This document shows positions 26,404 to 38,912 of a stretch of DNA of 64,000 bases, in pieces (within the stretch, counting starts at the first letter, position 1; every line of letters begins with the position of its first letter). Made by a program: the position numbers and the translations under genes. Below the pieces are notes generated by a model, which was not told where the DNA came from, ran no database searches, and saw nothing but the letters and a program-made list of their open reading frames with translations. Source of the DNA: Cryptomeria japonica (Eukaryota; Streptophyta; Pinopsida; Cupressales; Cupressaceae); assembly GCF_030272615.1 (NCBI RefSeq), contig NC_081414.1:769556153-769620152 (forward strand), given 5' to 3'.

Positions 26404-26990
26404 GTGTCGTCTCTTCACAATTTTTCAGATCAAATGATTATGAAGAGAAAGAATCCTAGAAAGCATTTGGAAAGATAAGGCTATGCAACAAGAGGAGAAA
26501 GAATGAAATGCTTACATTCCTAAAATTTGAAGCAGTAACATAGACTGCTTGGAACAGTTCCTCTGGTAACTAGCAAGGGTTTCCAAATACATCTACATCT
26601 ATTTATTACTACTTGTCCTGAGAGTCGAGTTTCTGCAGATCTATTTATTTAGTGTGGCCATTGTCTGTTAATTATGTAAGCCAATCATATTCTGATATTT
26701 GTTATTTAAATTCAGACTTTAGAAGGAACTTTTCAGTCTCTGTATGCTCAACAAAGAAAAAAGCATCATCAATGCAAGATCAAAATGCCTTCAAAAACAG
26801 TAAATGATTGAATAACACCATTCTTAATAGCAGTATCTCATATATGAGGCTCAATCAGAGATTAGCCCATTTCCCAAGATATATGTACAAATACTAAATG
26901 ATTTCACCAAACCAATCTAAACTTAATTGGCTCCTCTCCATGGCAATGCAAGTACAGCAGGCAAGCCGACCTAATGCTGCTTCCAGCAGA
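26404..26990 (-). other. Downstream region and 3' UTR of the endosulfine gene
   Basis: Contains the minus-strand 3' UTR after the stop at 26991. No canonical AATAAA was fixed. A perfect 12-base palindrome CTCATATATGAG lies near 26839-26850. The rest is AT-rich flank up to the Cop2 target duplication. Confidence 0.5.
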
Positions 26991-28299
26991 TTATTCATTT
27001 GCCTCCTCTGAGGACACAACTGCTCCATCTGTTAGAAAGAACCAGTAAGATAATTTTTTGTAAAGACGATGTCTACAAACATATTTGACAATTTGTTCTT
27101 CCAGTCCTTATAGTTTAAGTGCAGTAACAACATTTAAATAAACTGCCAAATCTAGGATTCACACAGAAGATAAGATTAGCAATACAAAGCGCATACCTTC
27201 ACCCTCATTGCGAGCATAAGATGACCTTCGTGATCGTACTTGTTGATGAGGTGTAGGCTGCCAGAAATATTTTGAACAAAGGAAAATTATATAGTAAATT
27301 CACAAAGCCAACTATTCAGGAAATACAACAATTATTATTAGTATCAGCTTGTAAAACTTCTAAGTTTAGTCATTAATCTCTAACCTCCTTTTCTTGGCAA
27401 AATATAAAGTATCTTCTACTTTAATCTCTGAGAATTGAAAGAATGTGAGCTAACAAAACATTGACATTACCTGTAACTTTGGTCGGAGGGCCTCTAATGG
27501 GCCTTTTGGCTTCCCTTGCTGCCAATGATGGTTAGAACAGGGCATTAATACAGTTTTCAAATTATTCAATTTCAAGTTTTTTAGAAGGTTAAATTTGTTC
27601 GTTCCAATTCTGAATGATTGAGTTTTACAGAACCAAGAACAACGAAAAGCTTACCTTTCCCAATGCCCAATCTGCAGAATCAAAGAAGGCACGTTCATGA
27701 TCCTGGAGCCAACCGTACAATTCAAGAGAAACTAAGTCAAGAATAGATTATAAGAAACAAATATCAAAAACCACTCTGACCAGCCCAATAAAAACCTATG
27801 TGCCAAATAAGACTCAAGAAATAGATTATACCACTACGATCCACTATATTAATTGAAAACCATATAACTGATTAAATACCTTCGAGATAAGAGGTGGTTT
27901 CTTGGGAACAATTCCTCCATATTTTTTTTTTATTACCATCTCCTAAAGTAAGAGTTCAATGAACTATTCAGTAAGGATGAGCTGAAGTCCTGAAAATATA
28001 ATCTTATGCTGTATAAAATAAATGGCTTACAAAAATATAAATAGAAACTCAGGATATCTATCAGTTTATAATCGGCCTTTCTCCCAATATATCTTGCAAA
28101 ATATTAATTCACGGGAAGTCACACAAAATACCTCTTGTTGAGTAGATGGCATGCTTTGATCTTTTGGCTTATTGTTCCCTTCACTATTGCTCTGGATGTT
28201 ATGGCTTTCATCATCAGACATTTCCTCAACAGAATGTTCATTAACATCTCGTTCCTCATTAACCTGCTCTTGGGCACAGTTTTCATTGGTGCCTGCCAT
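26991..28299 (-). CDS. ENSA: Endosulfine / ARPP-19 family protein (six coding exons)
   Basis: The minus-strand coding exons are 28132-28299, 27880-27942, 27655-27702, 27471-27518, 27197-27257 and 26991-27028. They total 426 nt, giving 141 residues and TAA. All introns are GT-AG (136-213 bp), and reading-frame continuity holds across every junction. The N-terminal ~56 residues are acidic and low-complexity (MAGTNENCAQEQVNEERD). The endosulfine core follows: KKKYGGIVPKKPPLISK, then DHERAFFDSADWALGK, then GPLEALRPKLQPTPHQQ. FDSADW (Ser86) corresponds to the FDSGDY site that Greatwall kinase phosphorylates in animals to make the protein a PP2A-B55 inhibitor. The same role in this plant is inferred. 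RSRRSSYA near the C-terminus is a possible basophilic kinase site. Length and motif order match plant family members. No break is seen, so this is the one intact host gene here. The symbol is the family name; no orthologue is assigned. Confidence 0.93.
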
Positions 28300-30330
28300 T
28301 TTGTTGTGTGTTTCTGCCTGCTAATTAGCTGAAACTAAGCACAAAGAAAAGTAAACTTCAGTAGAGATATCAAATGAATGCAAAAATGCTACAACATAGC
28401 AAAAAAGTAGTGGCAAATGATACTTCAACTTCCTTAAAGGATTCAAAGATCTTCAAAAGAAAAAGTGCAGTGACTCCACACCCAAGAAAACTTAACAATT
28501 CAATTTGCCTATCAATACATATTAGATGCAAATAAGCAAGCAAGTCTGAGATGCACACAAATCTCACCTGTCAAATGCTAAAATTTATTGAGTGTCTATT
28601 CTCTCTACTTGTCTTTTACGCAAAATAGAATCTATAAAGTCACACATATTCACTAGAGGCTATGACCTAGATTTGTTCCATGGTAAACACAGGTTCTCTT
28701 GTCTTTGAACTCAATATTGAGAATCTAAGAATTTGTGAAACGCAACACTTAATATAATGACAATGGCTTAAGGTATTTAAATCAATGCTGTGTTTGAACT
28801 TTTCATCAGTGAATGGCATTTGCCACTAACACTAACAATTTTTAAGCTGGTAGCATAGAAGCTCTAACCGTGTATTAGGTAGTATATTTCTGGCCAGAAA
28901 TTAGGCTTCTTATCACCTTGGGGATGGTATTATAACATTCAGGAAAAATTATAACCAACACATGATAACAGATAAAGAACACAAGTTTTCATGGTGCCCT
29001 GTCCATTTCAATATATGAAATAAGACATCAAATGTGGCAAATCCTAACAACTTTGGCAAGGTGAATGTATTACATATACAAATAAATGATAACAAAGATC
29101 TGGCTGTAGTTCAATAGGATATGGTCCTGCAGTAAAATGGGACACTTCTCACATATGTAACCCAGGTCCCCCAAATTAAAGGGGTCTCTCTGTCAATGTG
29201 GCTAGAATCGTATGGCAGAGAATTCAATTTCAATGAATCCTTGATTTGATGATTGTCCACTGAACTAAAGTGAGATTAAGTTTATATGACAAATGGGATA
29301 GTGACTTGCTCCAGAAAAATTAATGGAAAACAAACGTGGCCAAAAGAAAACAGAGATCCGATATGGCAGATCCAACGTTTAAAGGGCAAAAGAATGCTTT
29401 CATTAAAAGAGAATAACTGTTTCAAGATGGATAAAGCAAATAAAGAACAAAAGAAATCTAAAGATTGTAGACAAGATACATTTATTCATTATTTTCCGCA
29501 GACCAAATAAGGGTGTTAACAAAAGGAATTTCCTACTGCCAAAATAGCAATCAGGCGCTCTATGACACTTTCATATAATTATAACTGTTTATCTAGAAAC
29601 AGAAAGAAATTAACATTGAATTTTACAAAATTCACATGGGCTGTGGTCAAGCCTTATTAGCTAACCTTCTATAAAAATTAATACATTTAGTTTATTTAAA
29701 CACTAAATGGAATTCACAGTTACAGTACTAGACTTTTATATAAAGCTCAGATCTCATCACCTACAGTAAAAATACAGAGAATTAAGCCTAACATCCTAAA
29801 TAAATCGTTATTTAACTAAGAAAAGCAAAAACAATGGATATCATTTGGATCTGGGTTTGGGCTACTCGATCTAGATGTCCTTAAGAAAAAATTACAGGAA
29901 CAAGAAAAATTGTTTGGTTATGAATAATAATTGGAGACTATTACTGAGTACAACCGGATTCAAACCCCCAAAATTCTCTATAGAATTGAGAAACAGCTCA
30001 TACCGTCTAGCAGTGAACACAAGTTTTTATTGGAACCCAAGAAAAGTGGATTCAAAATCAAGAGATCCCCCAAAAAATGTTTTCAGATCTGTGCCAATTT
30101 TTTACAAATAGCCAATACCATACGATAGATTCACAAACATAATTTATCAAATAAAGTAAAATAAAGGCTGAAAAATAGTGAGAGGGCGACTTACAGTGAA
30201 AAAATAGTGATCTGAAACTACAGTCAAAACTTCAATGGAGAAAACACAAACACCCTCAAGAATAAAAAATTTTTGTTCCACTCTGTGATGATGAAGAGCT
30301 TGCAACCAACGCTACCACGCCTCAATCCTT
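28300..30330 (-). other. 5' UTR and long first intron of the endosulfine gene
   Basis: Upstream of the ATG the sequence has acceptor-like AGs at about 28321-28330 (TTAGTTTCAG and TTAGCAG). A good donor, CACT followed by GTAAGT, ends a probable leader exon at 30195. The leader exon would run from about 30330 to 30195, leaving an intron of about 1.87 kb inside the 5' UTR. Long leader introns are common in plant housekeeping genes. The transcription start and a TATA box were not identified. ORFs inside this interval on either strand show no family resemblance. Confidence 0.55.
29101..29185 (+). repeat. Possible tRNA-derived SINE relic in the first intron
   Basis: TAGTTCAATAGG at 29107-29118 fits the pol III A-box consensus TRGYNNARNNGG at every position. 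About 50 bases later GTAACCCAGGTCCCC is at best a weak B box. It cannot fold as a full tRNA by eye. Candidate only. Confidence 0.35.
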
Positions 30331-31753
30331 CTGTTTCCCTTTTGCACTGAACATTCGCTTACATATCCTGTTAACTCGCTAACTCAACCACGGTCATAGC
30401 TTAACCCATGGTCCTTTGACCAGAGGGTGGCCCCAAATAGATTCGAGCTTTCTTTATTAATTATTATGAGTACGAGAGAATTGAGGAGCAACACGCTTTT
30501 GATAGATTAGTGGGAAATGGTTGTACATTTAGTTGAGCTGATTAATTTGGAGCTTTAGAAAATTATCCATATATTTTTATTTTAAATGAGAGTATATATA
30601 AATATAAGAGAGGGATAAATGGTGTTTATTTATTTTAATGAGGTTGTCAATCTTTTTTTTATTGGTTAATACATTGAGAATATATTACTATAAATAGTAT
30701 AAAAGGATTAATATAAAGTTTTTGTGGTATCTTAGACAAATCTACATCTATATTATTTACTTTCGTAGTGCATTGTTGTCTCTATTAGTGTGGTGTCTTT
30801 CTGACATGTTTTTGTTCCTATCGGTACAATTATTTCCCTATTCCTTCCAACTTATAGAAATATGCATATACTTGCATCTAAAAATGGTGTAGTGTTGAAA
30901 AGCACAATGGGAATTTACACTGTGTAGAGGGCAAGTTTATGAATTCACTGATAGCTTGTCAAGCCCCTTTGTCTATGAAATAATATTGAAGACACACCAA
31001 GACAATAATGTGATGCTTATTATATGGATGTTGATGTGTGCGATAATGCAACATGCCTTAGGCTTGATGTAGAAACTCCATAATGGTTTTTCTCAACTGT
31101 TTGATTATTATATTTCATAATTACTAATGGCCTACAACTATCTGCAAATATAAGATCCTAAATGCTCAATTTGATGCATTTCAACATGTAAGCCAATGGG
31201 CAATAAACATATTTTACATGGGTTGGGGTTCAGAGTGATAAAATTAGATTTCAAAAATGGAAGACCGAATGATGATACATCCTAGTTTATGATAGACATT
31301 AAGTTTCCACAATCCATGAGATAATAATCTATTGTTTCCGGATTAGATTGTGTGTGAATTTTTGCATCAATGTTTTGAATCACACTGTGTGATCCATCAT
31401 CAGGATGATAAGAGTTAGAGAGCATGCAAAGATGAAAAATGAACAAGTAGCATATCAGGGTTGCTTAGAAGAGGGAGGGAGGAGGCACAAAGAACAAGGA
31501 GACATAAAAAATAAAAATAATAATAATAAAGAAAATGATAAATTAGTACAAGAAAGAATAGAAATTGACAAACAAACAAAGAGGAATTAAAAATATCAAA
31601 AAAATAAAAGACACAAAAAAAAAATAACAATAACAATATAAATATAAAGGGGAGTTGTCCAAAACCTTGAGAGCTAAAGTGGCTAGTTAGATGTGGACAT
31701 AGAGTTTTAGGGTTAGGATGGGTCTATGTATCAAACAAGACAATTTGAACATT
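30331..31753. other. Upstream flank of endosulfine gene and AT-rich intergenic DNA
   Basis: Probably contains the endosulfine promoter (minus strand, from about 30331 upward), but no clear core element was seen. From about 30540 the sequence is AT-rich. An A-rich stretch at 31500-31650 gives chance ORFs on both strands. Confidence 0.4.
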
Positions 31754-31849
31754 ATGACATTACTCATGACAATGCCAAGTAGGTCTAAATTGAAGGCATG
31801 TATGACATTACTCATGACAGTGCCAAGTAGGTCTAAATTGAAGGCATTC
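31754..31849 (+). repeat. Tandem duplication, 48 bp x 2
   Basis: Units 31754-31801 and 31802-31849 differ at two or three positions. The period is a multiple of three, so a short ORF across it carries a 16-residue repeat (SRSKLKA), but nothing else supports coding. Confidence 0.93.
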
Positions 31850-32688
31850 ACTAAGGTTGCTCAAAAAATCAAACATGTAAGGTGGAAATGTAGCCCACAA
31901 ATTCGGAGTGCATTCAATAGAGCTCTAAGTGCATGTAAATCATCTAATATGATATTTTTTATAGGAAAATTATGCTTCACTTATTTTTTTATTATTTTTA
32001 AAAAGAGTAAATATGTAGGATATACATATTTATCACTTACATTTTATAACAATAACTTCATTTTTTTTTTAATTGAATAAAGATGATTACAAAGAAAAAT
32101 AATATTACTATTATATGACTCCTACTTGATAGTATAATAAATAGGAGTCGGGTGAAGGAACTTATGTGAAAGGAACTCCCATATATGTATTATAGGATAA
32201 TTTTGTTGCTATCTATGCTTAGTATTCACATAGAATTATATTTGATTTGTAGATTTAAGTTTTCTATGGATACAAATGCATACCTTACATTTTTTCACCT
32301 TTATTTTAAATCACTTTGAATGTATGAAAATGCATAATCATATTACTTGATTTGATTTATTTGGCACACGAACTAACTCTTACCCTATAAGCTATTAGTT
32401 AATTGAGACTACAAATCCCTTTTGATTTCAGTCAATCCTTATCCATAGTCATTCATTTTATAGTAATAGGTCACATGGCATAGCTCAATCCATCGATTGG
32501 GTTGTGTGGTGTGACCTAATATATCTCATCCAAAATTTAAAATTTCTATCTTAGATCTAACATTTTTTCAATTAGTTACCTCATCAATAACATGTGCCAA
32601 AAAACCTTGAGTTGGGTGATTATGAACATGTATTTATAGACATCTCCTAGGACATCAATAATCATCAAAAGATCACAAAATTATTTTA
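31850..32688. other. AT-rich intergenic sequence
   Basis: No coding or structural feature recognised on either strand. Confidence 0.45.
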
Positions 32689-32982
32689 AATACATATTTA
32701 ATTACATAACATCTAAATGTAAATTTTGCATATAGATACAACAATATTTGTATTGACATACTGGATATTGCATCTTTAATATATGCAATACATATATTCA
32801 ATTACATGGCATCTAAAGCTAAATTGTGCATATAAACACTACCAATAATGTATTATCTCATTGGACTTTGCATCTTTAATATATACAATACATATTCCAA
32901 ATTACATAGCATCTAAAGCTAAATTCTACATATAGACACGATATTATATTATCATATTAGACTTTGCATCTTTAATTTATAC
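32689..32982 (+). repeat. Minisatellite, about 98 bp x 3
   Basis: Units begin at 32689, 32787 and 32887, each with AATACATAT. Each contains ATTACATrrCATCTAAA, then GCATATAGACAC or a variant, and ends GCATCTTTAATwTATAC. Units 2 and 3 are closer to each other than to unit 1. Confidence 0.88.
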
Positions 32983-34871
32983 TTTTCAAACTTGTATCAT
33001 CCTTGAGGGGATTTTTCCTCCTATCTTGTAGCAATTATCACCATGATTTTCAATACATACATATTAAAAAATAGATTAGTTAACAAAAGTACATAGATCT
33101 CTAAAAGTCACATCAACAAAGGATTAGGCCTCACCATATGGAGTAGTTTGTCACATGACACCAATCACATATTCACAATTAAATTATTAATAATAATTAT
33201 GTATTGTACATCAATAAGTCAAACACAAAATCAAAACCGCAACCTCATTACAAATAAAAGTACACCTTAATCCTTTCTTAATATTCAATTATTCAACTCA
33301 TATCTAAATTTAAATTATTTATTCATATTATTTAATTAATCTAAATCACTAATACATGACATAAAACTAAGATTAATATTTTTTCTCTATACAATAAAAT
33401 TAATCATAATTTATATACCTAATCAAATAAAACTAAATAGCAAGACTAAAATTGATATATAAAATAAAAATACCTTGATTTAATATTAAAATTGAATTTT
33501 AAAAAATATACTCAATAAAGGGTAGGTGAGGTTGAGCGTGACTATGAGACAAGAAGGACAACATGTTGATAGAATATATCATAACAAATTTAGGTAGCAT
33601 TTAATCATTGCTAAAGATGATGATGGTAACATTGAGTTATTACTTACAAGGATTTGATATATTTTAATGGTGGTTATGGTATGTAGTTTGTAGACATATG
33701 GTGTTCTTAGGTAATAAAAGACTTCAAAAGATGAGAAGGGTGGACAATATAAAGGGAAAGGAACCTAATTCATAAATAAGAGTAAAAACAAAGAAATGGA
33801 GTATGTTTGGTGAGGAGATTGTTATATATTTTAGGGCTTTTTTTGGAGATGTAAACAATGAATCAAAAGTTACAACATTAGGTAGTCAAGTTATAAGAGT
33901 TGGAGAAAGATATGGTGTGTTGTGTGTAGGTTTTATATCTACCATGGTGAATATGTTTATGTACCTAGGTCACACGAGGGGACAACAAAATATCTTCAAT
34001 ATTGCATAGAAATTGAATTGCACCTTGATGCTTTCCATTGAGGCTAGATCATATTAGCTACATGACAATATTGAATATGTTATGTATTGGACAAATTACT
34101 ATTTCAATTACATTTGGGTCGTTTACATGCTATGGAGAGGATGAAACAATGTTTGTAGAAGGTAGTTGAAGAGATTGTGAAGGGAATGAAGGTGAGGTTT
34201 CATGTGGATAGATTTCCAATCTTTCTGGATTACTATGATGGTGAATATTTTGATGAGGTTTCTAAGGTGTAGCTGCTTGTATAATGTTTCATCTTATGAA
34301 AAAATTATGAATGCTAATGTGAGGGCCCAAGGGCTCATATAATTTGCCTCAACCTCAATTTATGTTTTGGGTGAATTGTGTAAGATATTTTAGTTATAAT
34401 TTTTAGGTGGTAGTATTAAACTTGGGAAGGGTTATTAGTTGGTAGGGTTGGATGATAGTTTATTAGTATAAACTTATCATGTTATAGTAGACTTTGGCTT
34501 GCTAGGTTGGTCAATGTCTTGTCAACATTTTTTTTTATATTATAGTTATTGACGATAGACTCGATGACCTCTTTGACACTAGCATCTTAAGGTGATAACC
34601 TATAATCAGTCTTATGATTCTTGAGTCTTACCAAATATATTATCAATTTTTTTTTTAAAACATCTTGATTTATATACAATATTTTTTAATATCATTATAA
34701 ATTTATATTAAAAATATTCATATAATTTAATATAAGTTTAAGAACAAGAATTTTTTTTGACTCAAAATAAAAATAAATTAAAAAAAAAACTCTTCTAAAA
34801 TGAAAGCATAAAATTCTCTCATATCATTTATTTTTATAATATAATAAGTAAAAATAAATTAATAAATTTAA
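32983..34871. other. AT-rich intergenic sequence; weak coding-like stretch at 33720-34010
   Basis: A plus-strand ORF of 68 codons at 33803-34009, with open sequence upstream, has a composition less AT-driven than its surroundings but no recognisable motif. The rest is very AT-rich. Confidence 0.3.
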
Positions 34872-35081
34872 TGTTATGATATATTTTTTTAAATAAAAAA
34901 ATATAGGAAGGTGGGTCCCTCCAATAATCAAATTATAGTATATGAATTCAACATTTGATGATATGATGATATGGGAGAGAGTTCTCTTCCTTATTTATAG
35001 GCTTAAATATGTAGGAACATACCCATTCATCCTAATTAAGATGGATTAGTGTCTTAACTAATAATTGTGTTATGGTTAGCA
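34872..35081 (-). repeat. Left (3') LTR of the old gypsy, about 210 bp
   Basis: Starts TGTTATGATAT and ends GGTTAGCA in plus orientation. It aligns to 57379-57609 with many differences. Confidence 0.5.
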
Positions 35082-36205
35082 ACTCTAAAGCATTTTGTAT
35101 GAATCGTTCATCATTCCATGTTGCATCTTCAATTAGAAAATTCTTCCAATTGATTAGAAATTTTGAGGTGGCTCTATTTTGCAATCTAGTTTTAAAGATT
35201 ATATGTATTTTTTACATATTTTATATGAATACTTTTTCCATAGTATTAGTAGGAAATATATGAGAGTGTCCACAAAATAATGCATCCTTGATGAGTCTAT
35301 GCACAACAAGAAAAATTACATTAAGATTATTTGACTTTGTCAATCCCATAATGAAATACATGATTACTTATACCAACTTTTGCATTGAAATTCCTAATAT
35401 TTGTAAGAGATCTTGAGTCTCTAGCATTTCCTTTTAATTTTGTTGGCATATTAAAAATTCCACCACAAAAGTTTTGGACAATCACTTTAATACTTTGTAA
35501 AAGAAATGTTTCTTTATAAGATGATAGGCATGGAAAATTCTTCTACAATATCTTCTTCGATCCAAAAGTACTCTCTTCTTAGGGTCCATCTTAACACCTT
35601 TAAGTAAAAAAAAGGAGTCTTGAGTATTCTACTTCTTTCACCCTAAAGACACATTTGTATTGTTTGATATAGATTTTATTATCTTCCAATTCAATAACAA
35701 TAGGAATATGAAACTTGTATTTATGAGTTATCTTGTTTTGATTCTTGTAATATGAGAATATTCTTCATGGGTTATCCATTTTCTTAGTTATAAGCATAGG
35801 AAATAAATATGAACTTTTGTTGGGATGAATAATGATTCTTGGTATTGATTCATTGTCATGATTATGGTCTCTAATTAGAGGTACAACCTTGGGTTCTTGA
35901 AATACTTATTTATGGTGTTGAATAATCTCTTGATTTTTTTGTTGATCTTGAGTTATCATATCATGTACTTCTATAAAATGTAATTGTTACCTTGTATTAA
36001 AAGAACATTCCTGAGCAATTTCTTCATCCTATGGGATCTAACAATTTGACTTAGTTGTGACTTTATTTCAGAAAAATTATATTTTTTCTTGTGTGTCCTA
36101 AAAGTCCTTGATAAGTCTTAAAATTGAAAGACTTGTTCCTAATTATTTAAGCCATTGTACACCCAAAACTACATCCACACCCCTAATAGGGATAACAAAT
36201 AATTC
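35082..36205 (-). other. Internal region of the old gypsy, unrecognised
   Basis: Position and AT-rich decayed texture suggest pol or spacer sequence of the old element, but no RT, RNase H or integrase motif could be read on the minus strand. Confidence 0.3.
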
Positions 36206-37235
36206 TCAATCTAATTGATAATTTCCCATTGAGAGTTTAATATGATGGCATTTACCACTATAAGAGAGATATTTTTCTTTGGCTATCATGGCTTGAAAAT
36301 TGGAGATTGGATAACTAAAAAAATTGAACTCACAAGCTAGCTTCATACCAATAAAGTTGTGTCTGTTGTTAGTATCAACCAACACTTTCACATTTTTATT
36401 TTTCTAATATTGCTAGAATTACTTCGAGTGTTTGTGACCTTTATTTACTCCTTTCAATGCATGTAGGGAGATAGAAATGCTTTATTTTTCCTTGGAATCG
36501 TTATTCTCAAATTTATATTTGATTCTTTTGCAAGTGCTTCTCCCTCTTCTTCAACCCCATTTATTTGTGTCACTGCGAGAACACTTATTCCTCCTTGCCC
36601 CTTTGCTATCACAATTCAAAAATATATTTTTTTCTCTTTTCTCTATCTCTTCTTGAGGAGAGAGTTTACAAATTTATCTTAGGTTAAAGATTTTTTTTCA
36701 TGTTTTCACTAGTAGTATTAGTCACATTTTTGTCAATTACTCTCACTATTTCACCTTTGGTGGTGTTTTGTTTCTCAATATGAAATTCTTGTTGCATTGC
36801 TTTCCTAACTGTACAAGATCTCAACAAATGAACATCATGTTGAATTTGGTCCTCAATTCTATTGATGTACAATTGTAGCCTTTCATTAAGGTGTCACCTT
36901 AGGAGCTCGAAGTCCCAATATTAGATTCTTAGCATTATATTTAGCTATCAATCTTAGTTGTTGTACATTTTTAGTTAGGTAAAATAGATTCTAATGCATG
37001 GTTGTTCAATGAAGGTTGCTATTTCTTTACTAAATTCTTGCCAATAGAATGTTTGTCCTTATTTGACACTCATTTTCCATTGGTATCATTAGTAAGCTCC
37101 CAATTCTAAATATAGTAAAGCTATGTCAACCATGTCATTATTTGGTATATTTTGAAGTTAAACTTTTATTTTATGAGTCTTGTCTATGATTTTGCATTCC
37201 TACGATCAAAATTATCAATGTTTATTCTTAATAGG
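36206..37235 (-). pseudogene. Gypsy gag/retropepsin remnant, minus strand
   Basis: The minus-strand frame at 36206-36391 reads VLVDTNNRHNFIG, resembling the gypsy retropepsin start (LVDTGSTHNFI in many members) with the active-site Thr-Gly replaced, followed by a MGNYQL end. Upstream on the same strand, 36684-36872 reads FINRIEDQ-like then IQHDVHLLRSCTVRKAMQ, similar to the C-terminal part of gypsy Gag. Stops and frame breaks abound. The gag part is cut by GypA at 37235 and may continue at 53592-53900. Confidence 0.55.
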
Positions 37236-37675
37236 TGTGTGGGGGAAAAAGTGACACTAAGCAAACAGGCCCTAATCTCACTTTCAACCACACACTTGTG
37301 GAATACGAAAGAGCCTAGAGGTATCACACAATTGGCTACTTCTTTTTGTGGAAGAGAGAGCCACAGGCTACCTATTAGGATTTCTATTCCTTTGTTGTAA
37401 TTGAAAGATAAAATGATGCAAGTTCAATTCCTAACCCCAAAGTGCAAGTACGAACTAATAACAAGATTGCAGAATTGAACTTAAACAATGGAAAGCTGTA
37501 AACACAAGGACAAGACAAGAATGCAGATGCATACCCGGAGTTAAAATCTGATTGAAAATGTTCGGGACGGGGGCGTGGGCGCCACTGTCCTGATTCTGCA
37601 CCTAAAACTGCTCCTAAAATTGCTGTTTTGCAACCTGAAAAGCTGTCAAAATGTTGAAACTTGTTGTCTGACAGA

Positions 37676-37737
37676 AGGACCAGGGCGCCCAGCGCCCCTG
37701 TCCTGGCAGGAACAGGGCGCCCCACGCCCCTGTCCTG
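37676..37737. repeat. GC-rich near-palindromic 27-bp units, two copies
   Basis: Each unit is close to GGACCAGGGCGC, three bases, then GCGCCCCTGTCC, so the two halves can pair. Copies also lie at 52367-52430. Copy 2 of the family has three units (60528-60554, 60560-60586, 60590-60616). GC content is far above the surroundings. Confidence 0.88.
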
Positions 37738-38350
37738 GTCTTTTGCTCTGAAACTTGGTGTGAAGTTCTGTCTCGGTCTGCTTCTCCCGGATCTGTAACT
37801 TGCGGCGTCGTCCGAATTCCGAAACCTGCACTTATATCTGAAAAGGTGTTTTGGGCGGCTATATAGGGTTTTGCCTTAGTCAAACCCCCACTTTGGTGAT
37901 TTCCACCTCCACGAATAGCCAAGTTATATTGTAAAAGTAATGTGTGTGCAGACCTTGTGTGTGTGCAAGATCCTAAAATGCAAGTAAGCAAACTAGAGCA
38001 ACCTAGAAAGTAAACCCTAATTGCTTGTAAATGATAATGTAAATTCTCCAAATCAAGATGTAAAGAGATCTAAAGCATGATTGCAAGTGATATAATGAGG
38101 CTTATGCAAAGACATGAAAACAACATGAAATCATACCCAACCCCAAGGGAGGGGTACAAGCCAATCTTTAGTCGGTGATCTCTTATTGCTCTTCAATGTC
38201 TTCCAAGCCCTAAATGGATGAATGAAATTGATGAATTCTTGATGGATGGATGTTGAATGTTGTTGAAGTCTTCAAAGATCTGCTCTTTCGCTGCATAAAA
38301 GGTCCTTGAAACCAAAATTCATTCCCCTCTCAAATGAAGAAAGAGAGCTC

Positions 38351-38357
38351 TTATATA
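38351..38357 (-). promoter_or_regulatory. Candidate TATA box of the GypA LTR
   Basis: On the minus strand this reads CCTAGGGTTTCATATATAAG. The same block is at 53041-53047 and, plus strand, at 59905-59911. In the decayed solo LTR the core has changed to CATACTTAAG. Conservation among intact copies and position support a promoter. Confidence 0.55.
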
Positions 38358-38896
38358 TGAAACCCTAGGTCTTAATTTCAACTTTAGGCCGACTTAGAGA
38401 TTGAATCTCCCGCCAATTTCTTGGGGTTAAGCTTTATTTTATGATTGGATTGCACTCCTAAAATTTCGGGAAAAATGTCCGGGACCATGTGCACTCCGGG
38501 CACCATGGTCCTCTCCGGGCGCCATGGTCCCGACAACTTTTCACCAAATTTTCAGGGCTGTCGGATATGATGATTTTAGAGAGAATCCCAAAGTTACAGC
38601 TGATTTCGAGATGTTTTGACCCCCAAAATCAAGCCCCCAAGTTCAAAATAGGACTTAATTAGGGTTTTTGATTAAATGATGTATTAGAAGAATAAAATGA
38701 AAAAGGCACACTTTAATGAAAGGGCCCAACCTTATGATGTGGAAGATGATGAAATAGAACCTTAGACCTAATTAATTTGATTAATTAAGTGCTAAAGGGG
38801 AAATGCAATGCAAAATGCAAAATGCGCCAAGGCGGGTGCTAAACTAGGTGTGAAATTGTACCACCCTAGCAAGTGCGTACAATTTATGATGCTACA

Positions 38897-38912
38897 TTTA
38901 GCCCCCACTTTA
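38897..38912 (-). other. GypA polypurine tract
   Basis: On the minus strand AAAGTGGGGGCTAAA lies directly before the 3' LTR start TGTAGCATC. Confidence 0.7.

Larger units (their letters stand above)
37236..38896 (-). repeat. GypA copy 1 3' LTR, 1,661 bp
   Basis: In plus orientation it begins TGTGTGGGGGAAAAAG and ends GATGCTACA. It matches 51926-53586 at about 98% and has GC-rich inverted units at 37676-37737 and a TATA box at 38351-38357 (minus strand). Confidence 0.95.

Noticed and set aside
29101-29185. A tRNA gene
   Set aside because: Only the A box fits. There is no proper acceptor stem or B box, so at most a SINE relic.
31405-31636. Overlapping Lys/Asn-rich (plus) and Phe/Leu-rich (minus) ORFs
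   Set aside because: Caused by an A-rich stretch; no motif and no start or splice context.
37384-38051. Minus-strand ORFs of 113 and 145 codons, repeated at 52074-52741
   Set aside because: They lie in both GypA LTRs across GC-rich repeats that lack stop codons by composition. They overlap one another in different frames and resemble no protein.
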